64,000 nucleotides of DNA from an uncultured Planctomycetaceae bacterium (lineage in GTDB: Bacteria > Planctomycetota > Planctomycetia > Planctomycetales > Planctomycetaceae). Positions 46,034 to 56,129 of this stretch are shown here, in pieces (the first letter of the stretch is position 1; each line of letters opens with the position of its first letter). Under the pieces are notes generated by a model. It worked only from the letters and a program-made list of their open reading frames with translations, did no database searches and was not told the DNA's origin. The position numbers and the translations under genes were made by a program. The stretch covers positions 1 to 64,000 of the forward strand of contig CALSLT010000003.1 in NCBI GenBank assembly GCA_943787265.1, written 5' to 3'.

Positions 46034-48547
46034 TCAGTCGTCAGTTTTCGGCAACGGCAATCCGAGTTCGTCACCGTTGGGCTGAAAACCGTTTCCGTCG
46101 ACGTCGACGAAGATCGGATTGCTGACGGCGATTGGTGCCCGTCGACCATACCGCTGTCCCATGACGTTCTCCATTGTCAGCTCTTCACCGATCGTCGCAA
46201 CGATGACATGTGCGTCGCGTTCGAGCGTCAGATCCAGTGATGAGTCGAACTTGACGACGGAACTCGGGACTCCAAATAACGCTTGAGAGTTTTTTCGTGT
46301 GTAGTTGTGCTTCTCACTTGGTCGGCCGTTGATAAAGACCTGGACACGATTGACGTCCAGCCAATTCGGGCACTGAACTCTTATCTTGAGCGAGATCTTT
46401 CCGTCCTTCGGAAGCAGGTCGTCCCCCGGCATTGCCGCGTTCTTATCTTTGTCCGTAACGGCCGAGACCGAAAGGAATGGCCCGTTCGACATGATGATGT
46501 GACCATGCTCAATCTCGTGAACCATCTCCTTAGTCGAAAGCTTTGAGGGATCATCGGCGCTGCTGGCGAACCAGTTCCGTCGCCAGCCACTGCCATGATG
46601 ATTGTAATGTGAGTCGGTGTTGATGACGCCAGGAATGCGATGACCTTGATTGAGCAACTGCAGCCATTGAAATATTGCAATTCGCTTTCGACGGCCGGTG
46701 GGTGGGTTATTGGGAATGTCGTGAAAGATCATTTCGAGCGGATGGACTTCGACGACGTCGGTCCATTGCAGCATCTCGCGAAATCCCTTGTCTGGAATCC
46801 CGTCGACATCCGCGTCACCGTAGATCTGATGAAGATTCGGATGATTCATCTGCACGAGTTTTTCTGAAGCGTTGTCCCACATGGCGAGACGTTCAATCTG
46901 AGCGACGGGATTATAAGAAGCTCTTGGACCACCACCATTTTGAGTATGCGGATGGTGGTGAAGCGGGAACGCATTCTGGTGATTCACCGGAGTCGGTGAG
47001 CCCGTTAGTTCGATGCCGGTGCATGTCGCCATCAAGTGAGTCAGTCCCATCTGCTTCAGATGAGGGGTGTAGCTGCTGATCCGATTGTGTTCAGTGCAGG
47101 GAGCAAACTCAATGTGTTCGCACAGCAGATTCTCCACTCGCCCGTACTGATCGGAAGTGTTGTCGCCAGAGGGGCTGCTGTGACTATGCAGGTCGGAACT
47201 GACCCAGCCCGTTGTGTCGACGACGCGATCGAGCTGCACGCTCAGTGGTGTCATCTTCTGGGCGACCACTTCGATCTGCAGGTTTTCACTGTTGTATTCC
47301 GGGCCGCGGCTGAAATAGATCTCATATTTTCCCGGGTCGAGAGAACAATGGATGCGGCCGTGTACAGAGTAGACGCAGTTTTTGACAAACGTTCTTGTGC
47401 TGCTGAGGCCGAAGTCAGGATGCTCTCCGTCAAGTGAATAAATTGTTGCTTTGACGGGAATCGGACGACCTTGATCGTCGTTGACTTCCGCTGCAAATCC
47501 GCTGCCGACTGCCAGAGGCACCGTTACAGTCTTTGGGCCATCAGTGGCATTGAACCGGAACTCAGAGCTCTCATTTCCGATTGCCGAGGCAACCGCAACG
47601 TAGTCGCCTGGAGCGAGCCTCGTGTGAGCGACTCCCTGGTCGTCGGTCTGCAACGTGATAAATTCCGGTGGAACGTTTTCTTCAAGTTTTGCTGACCGTA
47701 AGGCAATCTTTGCTCGATTGACCGAGTCAAAACCGCGGCGTGGTTTAGTCTCGGGCACGACTTTGAATGTGTGCATCACTGGTGGCGAATTTGAATTCCC
47801 GGTTACAGAGACCAGGTCGATGGGGCTGGTCGCGGGGTAGATCTGCACCGTCCATTTCAACGATTTCTTTGTCCGCTCAACGTGAGCGTCGAGAAATCTC
47901 AATTGATACGGGCGGCCGCTTTTCCAGTTTGGAGGTTGTTGGCTGAGGGGACTTTTGAAGCCAATCGTTTGTCGGAAAAAGGCATCGGCACAATAGGCTG
48001 CATTGTTTGTTTTCTCGAATTTGAACCAACCATCAGCGCGAACGCCGTCGAACGGACGGACGTCTTCTGCCCCATCTCCCTCGATCAAGATGGTAGACTC
48101 AACGAAGGCATCCCCGTCGGCCAATCGGTACTTCACTGTTGCTGTCGTCGTGTCGTTGGCTGGCGATCTGGATGATCGACACTGCCAGAAAACGGCATCG
48201 CCGTCACGGCCAGTTTCAACTTTCGACGGGTCGCGAAACAGATACCGTCCAGCCGTTGGAGTATAGGCACTGAGTTGATCGTTGGATGGATGGTTCAGTG
48301 TCAGGTCCAGGATCGATCCGCCAATGTTGCGGATGGTCATGTTCGCGTCTCGAGTTGCCAGCGGCGCAGCAATCGTCAACGAAATCTCATCGTTCTTCAT
48401 CAGAAAATCGCCGAAAATCCAGTCGACTTCCTTGCCGGAGATCTCTGGTTTGGCGCCTGACTCGATGATGCGAATTTCCGCAGCAGAACAAGGCATTACA
48501 GGCAGCGTGAGAAGGATGGCAATAGCGAGGCTGAAGGCTTTGGACAT
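46034..48547 (-). CDS. CehA/McbA-like PHP-type metallohydrolase, exported
   Basis: An 837-residue protein. The start at 48547 begins a signal peptide (MSKAFSLAIAILLTLPVMPC); the open frame extends another 276 bases without one. The N-terminal 450 residues are beta-rich, including a carboxypeptidase-regulatory-like domain (AVNDDQ-type strands, CSLDPGKYEIYFSRG). The catalytic part has PHP motifs: WVSSDLHSHSSPSGD, HIEFAPCTEHNRISSY and VINTDSHYNHHGSG. A closing beta domain follows (NWLDVNRVQVFINGRP). CehA and McbA hydrolyse carbamate esters, but most family members have unknown substrates, probably esters or phosphoesters of complex polymers. It is divergent from the sulfatase at 48912. Confidence 0.85.
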   Translation of the reverse strand: MSKAFSLAIAILLTLPVMPCSAAEIRIIESGAKPEISGKEVDWIFGDFLMKNDEISLTIAAPLATRDANMTIRNIGGSILDLTLNHPSNDQLSAYTPTAGRYLFRDPSKVETGRDGDAVFWQCRSSRSPANDTTTATVKYRLADGDAFVESTILIEGDGAEDVRPFDGVRADGWFKFEKTNNAAYCADAFFRQTIGFKSPLSQQPPNWKSGRPYQLRFLDAHVERTKKSLKWTVQIYPATSPIDLVSVTGNSNSPPVMHTFKVVPETKPRRGFDSVNRAKIALRSAKLEENVPPEFITLQTDDQGVAHTRLAPGDYVAVASAIGNESSEFRFNATDGPKTVTVPLAVGSGFAAEVNDDQGRPIPVKATIYSLDGEHPDFGLSSTRTFVKNCVYSVHGRIHCSLDPGKYEIYFSRGPEYNSENLQIEVVAQKMTPLSVQLDRVVDTTGWVSSDLHSHSSPSGDNTSDQYGRVENLLCEHIEFAPCTEHNRISSYTPHLKQMGLTHLMATCTGIELTGSPTPVNHQNAFPLHHHPHTQNGGGPRASYNPVAQIERLAMWDNASEKLVQMNHPNLHQIYGDADVDGIPDKGFREMLQWTDVVEVHPLEMIFHDIPNNPPTGRRKRIAIFQWLQLLNQGHRIPGVINTDSHYNHHGSGWRRNWFASSADDPSKLSTKEMVHEIEHGHIIMSNGPFLSVSAVTDKDKNAAMPGDDLLPKDGKISLKIRVQCPNWLDVNRVQVFINGRPSEKHNYTRKNSQALFGVPSSVVKFDSSLDLTLERDAHVIVATIGEELTMENVMGQRYGRRAPIAVSNPIFVDVDGNGFQPNGDELGLPLPKTDD

Positions 48548-48911
48548 GGAAGGCGTCTTGCTGGAAAGGAAGAAGGACGTTGAGTCAATCGCAGAGGTCA
48601 GGATTTGCAGTACTGATCGGTTTCTGACTTCCCGAGCGTCTTTGGCCAGGCAATCAAGGATAGTCGTCTTTGCCAGAGTTCTATGGCGAATTTCAGCCAA
48701 TCCTCCGGGGCTCCGAATACTCAGCTCGCGATGGATTCGGTGATTGTTGTGGGCCAGTTTCAAGGCTTCAACCGTGGCATTGTCATCGCCTTGAAGGCGA
48801 CCTCGCTGTCTGCGAGTTTTCAAAAGTTCCCGAGCGTCTTGCGAGTTTCAGCGAAGGCTGTATTTTCTGTGGCTCAGATTTATGAACATCACCAGAAGAG
48901 GAAGCTGATTC
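48548..48911. other. Divergent intergenic region with possible remnant
   Basis: The minus strand stays open from the CehA/McbA-like gene to 48823 and reads basic helical sequence (EALKLAHNNHRIHRELSIRS, then GGLAEIRHRTLAKTTILD). This looks more like a coding fragment than chance, but I cannot name a family. It should contain promoters for both flanking genes. Confidence 0.3.
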
Positions 48912-50897
48912 ATGACCAGGTCGCCATACCGTTCAGCCATTGTCACTCTCACCGCGCTGATCGCCGTGACGTCAGGCGTCGCAGTGGCGGCTCAACGTCC
49001 CAATATCGTCTGGATCTTTTCCGACGATCACGCCTGCAACGCAATTGGCGCATACGGTGGAAGACTCCAGGCGGAAAATCTGACGCCCAACATCGACAGT
49101 ATCGCCCGAGATGGCATCATCTTTGACCGAGCCTACGTCGGTAATTCTATCTGTGCCCCCAGTCGAGCCACGTTGCTCACCGGCAAACACAGTCATCTTA
49201 ACGGTAAGTTCGACAACCGTGGCGGCTTCAATCACGACCAGCAGCAGTTCCAGAAGATTCTCCAGAAGCACGACTATCAGACGGCGATGATCGGGAAGAT
49301 TCATCTGAACGGAGCCATGCAGGGGTTTGACTATTGGGAAGTGCTGCCTGGGCAGGGGCGATACACGAATCCGCAATTCGTCACCGCGGAAGGAAAAACG
49401 CAGTACGAAGGTCACTCAACGGACATCGTCACAGACCGGGCATTGAACTGGCTGGACAACGGCAAGGACGATTCCAAGCCATTCATGATGATGGTGCATT
49501 ATAAGGCTCCGCACAGGAACTGGTTGCCAGCTCCCCGCATCATTGAGAAGTTTCGCAAGCGAACATTCCCTGAACCGGACAGTCTGTTTGACGACTACGC
49601 CGGGCGAGGTGTCGCTGCTCACGCACAGGACATGTCCATCTCGAAAACCATGAGGATGGCCGGTGACCTGAAGGTGAACCCCGACTCAGAACGAGCCGCA
49701 TGGCTGGAGAAAAATCCGCTGGAAGGCGATGACCTGATTCGCTGGAAGTACCAGGCCTACATGCAGGACTACCTGGGCTGTGTTGCGGGCGTGGATGAAA
49801 ACATTGGAAGGATTCTCACCTGGCTCAAAGAACATAATCTCGAGCAAAACACCGTGGTGATGTACTCCTCAGATCAAGGATTTTATCTCGGCGAACACGG
49901 CTGGTTCGACAAACGGTTCATGTACGAAGAATCGTTCAGGATGCCACTGGTCGCCAAGTGGCCGGGCGTGATCAAACCCGGTCAACGGAACGACGACCTG
50001 GTGCAGAACATTGACTTTGCGGAGACATTCCTGGACATCGCGGACGCACCGATTCCGGACGACATGCAGGGCGAAAGCCTGACTCCACTGCTTAAAGGAG
50101 AAACACCGGACGACTGGAGAAAATCTCTGTACTACCACTACTACGAATACCCGGCCGTGCATTCTGTACGTCGTCATGAAGGAGTCTTCGACGGACGGCA
50201 CAAGTTGATCCGCTTTTACGGCATAGACGTACCGAACGGCGAAGAATGGGAATTGTTCGATCTCAAGACTGATCCCGCTGAAATGACCAGCATCTACGAC
50301 CAGCAAAAACAGTCGAACAGGATCAAAGAACTCAAGGCGGAACTTGATCGATTAAAAGAGCACTACAACGTTCCTGAAAACGGCGGCCTTCCGCTTCGAG
50401 GGAAAGTCTCTGAGAGGAAACCGAATGCCAATGCAAAAACGTTGAAGTTCAAATTCAAGCAAGGTGTCAACGTGAAGGCGGCGTCCGCGCCCTATCTGCC
50501 CGGCCGAGGCATTCAACTAACCGTGTCGCTGACATGGAACGGAACGGACGGTGTGCTGATGGCTCAAGGTGGGGCATCGAATGGCTATGCACTCTGGATC
50601 AAAGACGGCCACATCCACTGGACTGTGACGCGAAATGACGCTGCCACGACGGTCTCTACCGAAGACCAGGTGCCAGTGGGGCAGTCCATCATCACCGTCC
50701 GGCAAGAGAAGTCTGGCGAAGTAACGATTGCCATCGATGGTCGCCAGGCGGCGCAAGGAAGCGTCGGCGGTCCGTTTCTCGCCCAGCCATTTGACGGGTT
50801 AAGCATCGGGCAAGATGCGGGCTCTCAGGTTAGAGAGTTCACAACGAACAAGTACGCTGACAAGATCGGCCCGGTTGAGACTCTGCTGATCGAGTAG
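48912..50897 (+). CDS. Cys-type sulfatase with C-terminal LamG-like domain
   Basis: A 661-residue exported sulfatase (signal peptide to about VAVAA; GAGGAAG before the ATG). The formylglycine site is SICAPSRATLLTGK with Cys81 in the C-x-P-S-R context, so it needs a formylglycine-generating enzyme to become active. Metal ligands are visible in NIVWIFSDDHA and VMYSSDQGFYLGEHGW. Further core elements are MIGKIHLNG and MMMVHYKAPHRNW. DUF4976-like sequence (LFDLKTDPAEMTSIYDQ) closes the core. Residues about 510-655 form an extra beta-sandwich (NGYALWIKDGHIHWTVTRND, then ITVRQEKSGEVTIAIDGRQ) like LamG/concanavalin carbohydrate-binding domains. A role in sulfated polysaccharide breakdown is expected from the family. 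Confidence 0.95.
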   Translation: MTRSPYRSAIVTLTALIAVTSGVAVAAQRPNIVWIFSDDHACNAIGAYGGRLQAENLTPNIDSIARDGIIFDRAYVGNSICAPSRATLLTGKHSHLNGKFDNRGGFNHDQQQFQKILQKHDYQTAMIGKIHLNGAMQGFDYWEVLPGQGRYTNPQFVTAEGKTQYEGHSTDIVTDRALNWLDNGKDDSKPFMMMVHYKAPHRNWLPAPRIIEKFRKRTFPEPDSLFDDYAGRGVAAHAQDMSISKTMRMAGDLKVNPDSERAAWLEKNPLEGDDLIRWKYQAYMQDYLGCVAGVDENIGRILTWLKEHNLEQNTVVMYSSDQGFYLGEHGWFDKRFMYEESFRMPLVAKWPGVIKPGQRNDDLVQNIDFAETFLDIADAPIPDDMQGESLTPLLKGETPDDWRKSLYYHYYEYPAVHSVRRHEGVFDGRHKLIRFYGIDVPNGEEWELFDLKTDPAEMTSIYDQQKQSNRIKELKAELDRLKEHYNVPENGGLPLRGKVSERKPNANAKTLKFKFKQGVNVKAASAPYLPGRGIQLTVSLTWNGTDGVLMAQGGASNGYALWIKDGHIHWTVTRNDAATTVSTEDQVPVGQSIITVRQEKSGEVTIAIDGRQAAQGSVGGPFLAQPFDGLSIGQDAGSQVREFTTNKYADKIGPVETLLIE

Positions 50898-50973
50898 CTC
50901 AACGCCCGACGACCAAATACTCGGACGGCCGAACTTCGTAGAGCACAAGTGCCACTAAGCTGGTGGCTGCAGC

Positions 50974-53900
50974 TTAACGGTCGAATGCGAGCAGTCCATG
51001 ATATCCGTCGGGGATGACCAGCACTCCTTCATGAATGACCGGTCGCGACGGATTACCAGGCAGCGTGAACTGGTCGATCAGTTTCGGTTGTCGTTGGTCG
51101 GCGATATCGGCAATCGTGACCAGGCCTGATTGCCGGTTCACCGTGACGAGTTGGTTGCCTGAGATCGTGGGCTTGCCGAGATGTCGCCGTCTGGCGTCGA
51201 TTTTATAGAGCGAAACGTCGGCGAGCGGACGGCGTTCATCACGATTAAGCAGCAGGTATCCTCCACGAGTGATCGCCAGCGTGCTGTTCCTGTGTGCAAT
51301 CAGACCGTTGCTCGATCCGATTCGACCCGCAAAGTTGTCGCCTGTGTATCGCGGTCCGCCATCGGCCTGCAGGTCGTACCAGTGCAGACCCGAGACGTGC
51401 CAGAATGCGCAGGTGTAGCGGTCGTCGATCAGGCCTCGCTGTATTTGATCTCCGTAGAGCAGACCAGGGTGTTGATCTTCAAGGATCCTCTGTGGTCGAC
51501 TGGCGTCTGACACGTCGACGATCTGTATCTTGTGGATACCGATCTGCAGCACGGCGTATCGACCATCGCCCGGAATCTCGACCTGGCGGATCGTCTTGTC
51601 GGGGACTCCGTAGCGGCCGACTTCCTTCAGCATGCCTTCGGCGGAGAGCTGGTAGATTCCCAGGCCGTTTATGCCTTCGGCAATGAAGATCCGATTGCCA
51701 TTAACGCTGACGTCCGTTGCCTTTCCCATGGTCGTGCGCTGCGACAACCGTTCAAACTCTGGAAACACCTTCAGCACGTGCACACCGTCTGTCCCGCACG
51801 CCGCGATCGCGATGTCTCCCAGGAAGTCCACACCGTAGACCTGACCGCCGGGCTGGTAGACGCGATAACCGTTTTTGACGTCAGGCGGTGGCGTCTTCTC
51901 AATGGTTACCGGTGTTGTCGCTTCAGTGGCGGGTGCTGTGGCAATGCCTGAGGCGGCCAGGACATGAAGATCGGACTGTCCGCCAGCGACGTAGACGTGA
52001 TCCGAGCACGGAACTAATCCTCCGATAAATCCGCGTTCCTTCCCGCCACCTTTTCTTGATGGCACGTCTGGCGGCACCCAGTGCCCCTTGAATCTCGGAC
52101 TGGCCGGAACGCTCACATCCAGCACAAACACGCCGTTGTGCGTGTCTGCAACGAACGCATGATTGTTGGCGACGGTTACGCTCCACATGTCATTGTGTAT
52201 GTCGTAACCCGGCGGAAACTTCACGCGTGAAACGAGCCTGGGGTGCACAGGGTCGGTGAGACTCAGGACTTCCAGTCCGTGCCCGTGTCCATAGCCTGGG
52301 TCTCCAGGTTTCGCCCGCGGTCTCTTCCTTGAGTGATGGCCGGTTGCGGCGTAGAGCCAGGTGCCGTCAACGTCGACGCCGTCGCCAAACCCGTCCAATG
52401 GAGTGCGCGAGACAATCTGAGGTTGCCATGGGTTTCGGACGTCGACGGTCACGACTTCCGATGTTGCCCACACTCCGGCATAGAGAAATCCGTTCTGCTC
52501 GACGACCGATTGAGCCTCACCTGTTCTTGCGATACTGAGGTGCTTCGGATGACTTGGGTCAGAGACGTCAATCAATTCCACGCCGAACGAGCGACATGCC
52601 ACGAAGAGCACGTTTCCGGATTTGCAGATGCCTGTTGCGAACTCGATTGTGTCATGGCGTGATATCAGTGATGGCTTCTCAGCATTGCTCACGTCGACAA
52701 TGAACAGGCCGTCCTCACGGGAAGCAATGTAGGCATGATTTCCATCGACGACGATCTGCCGCACGCGTCCGAGTCCGTCGAGCTTGCCGACCCGGCGTGG
52801 TGTTCCGGGGTTGGTGATGTCCAGAACGTGCAGGGATCGAGAGCCAATCGCGAAGGCATGATCTCCCCGGATCGTCACGTCCATTGTGGGGCCGATTCCG
52901 ACGTTGAACGTGTTTTCCAACTTCGGTCCGAGCTCGGATGCGGTGGTGAAGAGTTCGGGATGCCTGTGATAGTACGCGTAAGCATGCAGCGCGACGGCCG
53001 TGAACAGGTAATGCGTTTCTGCTGCCGAAATCTTCTGAAGATCGACCGTTGTGAGCATCTCCCAGATGGTGGGCAGGTCGCGACGGATCAGCTCTGGCCG
53101 CTCGCTCATCAGGACCAGGTGATAGCCACCGAGTGGAAATCGCACATGGGCAAGAGCTGTGAGTCCACCACGTTCATCGAGCATCTCGGGACGGAACAAT
53201 TCCCACGCCTTTTGAGCGCCCCGCAATTCTGTATCGCCCCAGTTGCGTCTCTCGGCCAGTTTTTTCCACTCTTCGTCCTCGTGAAACCGGCGGTAGAAGG
53301 GGCCCGGGAAATCACGATCAAGTTGCATCTGTGCGCTCTGGGCGAGCAGGTCACTGATAACTGTGCGTTTCTTCGAATCGTCAAGAAAGTGCAGATAGGC
53401 GTTGAGTCGGAAGCCGTTCTGGTTTGCGTAGATCGGATGGCCATTCAATTCAACATGATCGCCAGCGTGGAGCAGTTCCCACCGCAGCCCGTCACGATCT
53501 TCGAGTAGTTCGTCGTGCAGCTTCAACCAGTGCTCATTCCCCGTCCCCTTGTAGAGAGCAAACACGGTCGGGATCAGGATCGACGCGTGATTGCTGCGAA
53601 ACCCCTTCCAGGAGAATCCGACGTGCGATTCAGTGACCCCATCAGCCGCTTTGATTGAGAAGTTATGCTTCTCCAGCCGGTGGCCGATCGCATTCAGCTT
53701 CTGACTGATCCACTGTCTATCCTCATTCGAGGCCAGCTTGCTGTCGCCGTATCGGGCCAGCGCGATGATGTATGTCGTGTGCTGGTCCATCGACGAGTCA
53801 TCGTAGTACGCCGTGGCATCATCCGGGTGAGGTCCGCGTGGCACGAGCCCTTCGACCGGGCAGACTCCTCCGATGAATTTCAGCGCGGAGAACAGTATTC

Positions 53901-54351
53901 TGGCCTTGCGTTCCAACCAGATATCTGGAGCCGCCCGATGTGCGTCAAGGAGCGCGACGAGCGTATGTCCACAATGAAGCGCCGTGTCGGCAATGCGCGA
54001 TCCGTATCCCCAGGGCTTAGGCTGGCGAGCCTTGATCTCTTTGGGAGTCGTCCAGCGATCCTTCGTCGACAGCTTAGCGCCGTAAAGGACGTACGTCTCC
54101 GGATGCTGAAACTGTTTAAAGTACTCTTCCGCCAGACCGAACGTAAGTTCCTTCAGCTCGTCCGCCGAGAACAGCAATGCGGTCCCTGTCGGAACTTCTG
54201 ACCGTTCATCAGCACTCGCCGCCGTTGCGAGTATGGCTGAATACAACACGACGAAGGGTAGGACAGCCGTCCTATTCAACCGACACGTCGATAGAACGGA
54301 ACTGGCAGGCCAACCTGCGTGTCGTCCAGTTGACTGCAATTTCAGGTGCAT
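50974..54351 (-). CDS. Exported alpha/alpha-toroid plus LVIVD beta-propeller protein
   Basis: 1125 residues from the ATG at 54351, which starts an export signal (TAVLPFVVLYSAILATAAS); the frame opens at 54390. Residues about 45-470 are helical with paired aromatic motifs (SSMDQHTTYIIALARYGDS, NHASILIPTVFALYKGTGNE, NGFRLNAYLHFLDDS), like the alpha/alpha toroids of polysaccharide lyases and glycosidases. Residues about 490-1120 hold LVIVD-type repeats (HAYIASREDGLFIVDVSNAE, HAFVADTHNGVFVLDVSVPA), which form a beta-propeller. No catalytic residues could be assigned. It converges on the sulfatase (76-bp gap). A carbohydrate-related role is inferred from the fold and neighbour. Confidence 0.8.
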   Translation of the reverse strand: MHLKLQSTGRHAGWPASSVLSTCRLNRTAVLPFVVLYSAILATAASADERSEVPTGTALLFSADELKELTFGLAEEYFKQFQHPETYVLYGAKLSTKDRWTTPKEIKARQPKPWGYGSRIADTALHCGHTLVALLDAHRAAPDIWLERKARILFSALKFIGGVCPVEGLVPRGPHPDDATAYYDDSSMDQHTTYIIALARYGDSKLASNEDRQWISQKLNAIGHRLEKHNFSIKAADGVTESHVGFSWKGFRSNHASILIPTVFALYKGTGNEHWLKLHDELLEDRDGLRWELLHAGDHVELNGHPIYANQNGFRLNAYLHFLDDSKKRTVISDLLAQSAQMQLDRDFPGPFYRRFHEDEEWKKLAERRNWGDTELRGAQKAWELFRPEMLDERGGLTALAHVRFPLGGYHLVLMSERPELIRRDLPTIWEMLTTVDLQKISAAETHYLFTAVALHAYAYYHRHPELFTTASELGPKLENTFNVGIGPTMDVTIRGDHAFAIGSRSLHVLDITNPGTPRRVGKLDGLGRVRQIVVDGNHAYIASREDGLFIVDVSNAEKPSLISRHDTIEFATGICKSGNVLFVACRSFGVELIDVSDPSHPKHLSIARTGEAQSVVEQNGFLYAGVWATSEVVTVDVRNPWQPQIVSRTPLDGFGDGVDVDGTWLYAATGHHSRKRPRAKPGDPGYGHGHGLEVLSLTDPVHPRLVSRVKFPPGYDIHNDMWSVTVANNHAFVADTHNGVFVLDVSVPASPRFKGHWVPPDVPSRKGGGKERGFIGGLVPCSDHVYVAGGQSDLHVLAASGIATAPATEATTPVTIEKTPPPDVKNGYRVYQPGGQVYGVDFLGDIAIAACGTDGVHVLKVFPEFERLSQRTTMGKATDVSVNGNRIFIAEGINGLGIYQLSAEGMLKEVGRYGVPDKTIRQVEIPGDGRYAVLQIGIHKIQIVDVSDASRPQRILEDQHPGLLYGDQIQRGLIDDRYTCAFWHVSGLHWYDLQADGGPRYTGDNFAGRIGSSNGLIAHRNSTLAITRGGYLLLNRDERRPLADVSLYKIDARRRHLGKPTISGNQLVTVNRQSGLVTIADIADQRQPKLIDQFTLPGNPSRPVIHEGVLVIPDGYHGLLAFDR

Positions 54352-54621
54352 TTTGCTCGATCCAATGGACTGACTCAACGCGAGTGACACCCGGTCGCGA
54401 TGCCACCACAGTGTGACCGCACTCTAACGATGATGACGTGACAGTCGTCGGACGATCGAGATTGTGTCCGACATTTTCGACGAACTCTGGTAAGGCCAGG
54501 AACGTATCAGGCGATGGCATAGCAACGTTCGTTCTTGTCACCACGACCAGCAAATAAGTTCCGGTGTAGCCGTCATGCCTTACGCGCAAGCGAAATTTGT
54601 TGACCGGACGAGCTTGTCAAT
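54272..54621 (-). pseudogene. Possible gene remnant upstream of LVIVD gene
   Basis: An open minus-strand stretch without a good start reads VNKFRLRVRHDGYTGTYLLV, then HNLDRPTTVTSSSLECGHTV and SVHWIEQNAPEIAVNWTTRR. The alternating beta-like pattern looks like the end of a real protein domain. Its last 80 bases overlap the start of the LVIVD gene in another frame. I cannot name the family; it may be the tail of a lost gene. The rest of the gap to 54757 shows nothing. Confidence 0.35.
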
Positions 54622-54756
54622 GACAGCGTCTACTCTATGAATCTCTCCAACGTGGACACACCGGTCTAACTGATTCACATCGAAATACCACACGTCTACC
54701 GCATTTGGCCGTTGACGTAGTCGTTGAAGCAGGTGGTCCCAAATAGCAATGTTCTA

Positions 54757-56115
54757 TCAGACGAGTTCGCCGATGACTCCGTTGGCCTCGCCACCCTGGA
54801 AGTTTTCGGGAACCGGGACATCCATTGCTCCAAACATGGTTTGCCAGAGGTTCCCGAGGTGAACGTCTTCCTTGACCACGTGGCCGCGGTGCTTCACTCC
54901 GATGCCACCTCCGCCACACAGGATGGCTGGCAAATGGTGGTTGTTGTGGGCGTTGATCGTTCCGCCGGATGAGCCCCAGACCACCATCGTGTGGTCGAGC
55001 AGCGTTCCGTCGCCCTCTTTGATCGACTTCAGTCGGTCAAGGAACCGAGCCCACTCTTCCATGTACCAGGTGTCAGCTTTGCTCCACCATCGCAGCTTGT
55101 CAGGATCTTCGCCGTGGTGGGTCATTTCGTGGTAGCCGTATGGGTTGCCCTCGCCTTTGAAGGCTCCGGTGCCGTCCGAATTGTCCATGCGGGCCATGTA
55201 CGAGATCACGCGTGTGCTGTCGGTCTGAAGAGCGAGTGTGATCACGTCGTACATCAGCCGCTGGTAACGTCGATAGTCGAGACCATTGCGGCTGGGATCG
55301 AGGCCCTGTTCATCGCCGAACTCGGGGGCATCGACCTTTGGCTTCGGTTCGTACAGCCACGTCTTCTCGACCTGCATCTGCTTCTCGAGATCTCGGATCC
55401 CCGTGAAGTATTCGTCGAGTTTCTCGCGGTCGACCTTGCCAAGGCTTGCGGTGAGGGCGCGGGCCTCGGCTCGAACGGAGTCGAGCACGCTGGAGCGCCG
55501 CGCGAACTCGACCTCGCGTTGAGCGATCGTGTCGGCAGTCTCCGGTCGGAAGAGTTTGTCGAACAGCACGTGCGGCCGGTTCTCGGCCGGAAGCGGCGTG
55601 CCATTCCGGCTCCAGGAAAGCGTGTTGTCCTGTGCGTTGCCAAACCCCGTTCCTCGTCGAATCCCGAGAACGAGCGAGGAGTATCGCGTCTGATGCCCGA
55701 TCGCGTCCGCGAGTTCCTGATCACAGGAGACGCGCAGCTTGCTGCCGCTGTCGTGCGTGTTTGTGCCAGTCAGGAACGTGCGATCCCCGCCGTGGCCGCC
55801 GGAGTGTGTCAGCTTGAGCCCACTGACAACGGTGAAGTCGCGACGATGACGTTCGAGTGGCTGAAGTATGGGAGTGAGTTTGTAATCGGGTCCGGCCGTC
55901 GCTGGCGTGAAGTCCCGGCCATTCAGCCCGAGCCCCCACATGCAGAAGATGGCGCGGCGAGGAATCTCGTCGGCAGCTATACCGCCTGCCGTATCGGCCC
56001 CGCGAGCGCAGACGCTCATCGCCTCAAGCCACGGCAACGCCAACGTGACGCCCGCTCCCCTCAGAAAGGCGCGACGTCTGAAAGATAAAGATGATGCAGA
56101 GTGAGGATCGTGCAT
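54757..56115 (-). CDS. DUF1552 domain protein, Tat-exported
   Basis: A 452-residue member of a family that in planctomycetes and related bacteria is almost always paired with a DUF1592-group cytochrome-like protein, as here (next gene upstream, 14 bp away). The Tat-type N-terminus is FRRRAFLRGAGVTLALPWLE. Family landmarks include RRAIFCMWGLGLNG, GGHGGDRTFLTGTNTHDSGS, SLDQE-like SCDQELADAIG, DSTRVISYM and VVWGSSGGTINAHNNHHLPA. The fold belongs to the alkaline-phosphatase/DUF1501-like group, but the reaction is unknown. Coding sequence here and in the partner is visibly richer in G+C than the neighbouring genes. Confidence 0.93.
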   Translation of the reverse strand: MHDPHSASSLSFRRRAFLRGAGVTLALPWLEAMSVCARGADTAGGIAADEIPRRAIFCMWGLGLNGRDFTPATAGPDYKLTPILQPLERHRRDFTVVSGLKLTHSGGHGGDRTFLTGTNTHDSGSKLRVSCDQELADAIGHQTRYSSLVLGIRRGTGFGNAQDNTLSWSRNGTPLPAENRPHVLFDKLFRPETADTIAQREVEFARRSSVLDSVRAEARALTASLGKVDREKLDEYFTGIRDLEKQMQVEKTWLYEPKPKVDAPEFGDEQGLDPSRNGLDYRRYQRLMYDVITLALQTDSTRVISYMARMDNSDGTGAFKGEGNPYGYHEMTHHGEDPDKLRWWSKADTWYMEEWARFLDRLKSIKEGDGTLLDHTMVVWGSSGGTINAHNNHHLPAILCGGGGIGVKHRGHVVKEDVHLGNLWQTMFGAMDVPVPENFQGGEANGVIGELV

Positions 56116-56129
56116 GGTGATCCGCCTTT

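Noticed and set aside
54991..56088. 365-codon plus-strand open frame
   Set aside because: It is antisense to the DUF1552 gene, whose family motifs are complete.
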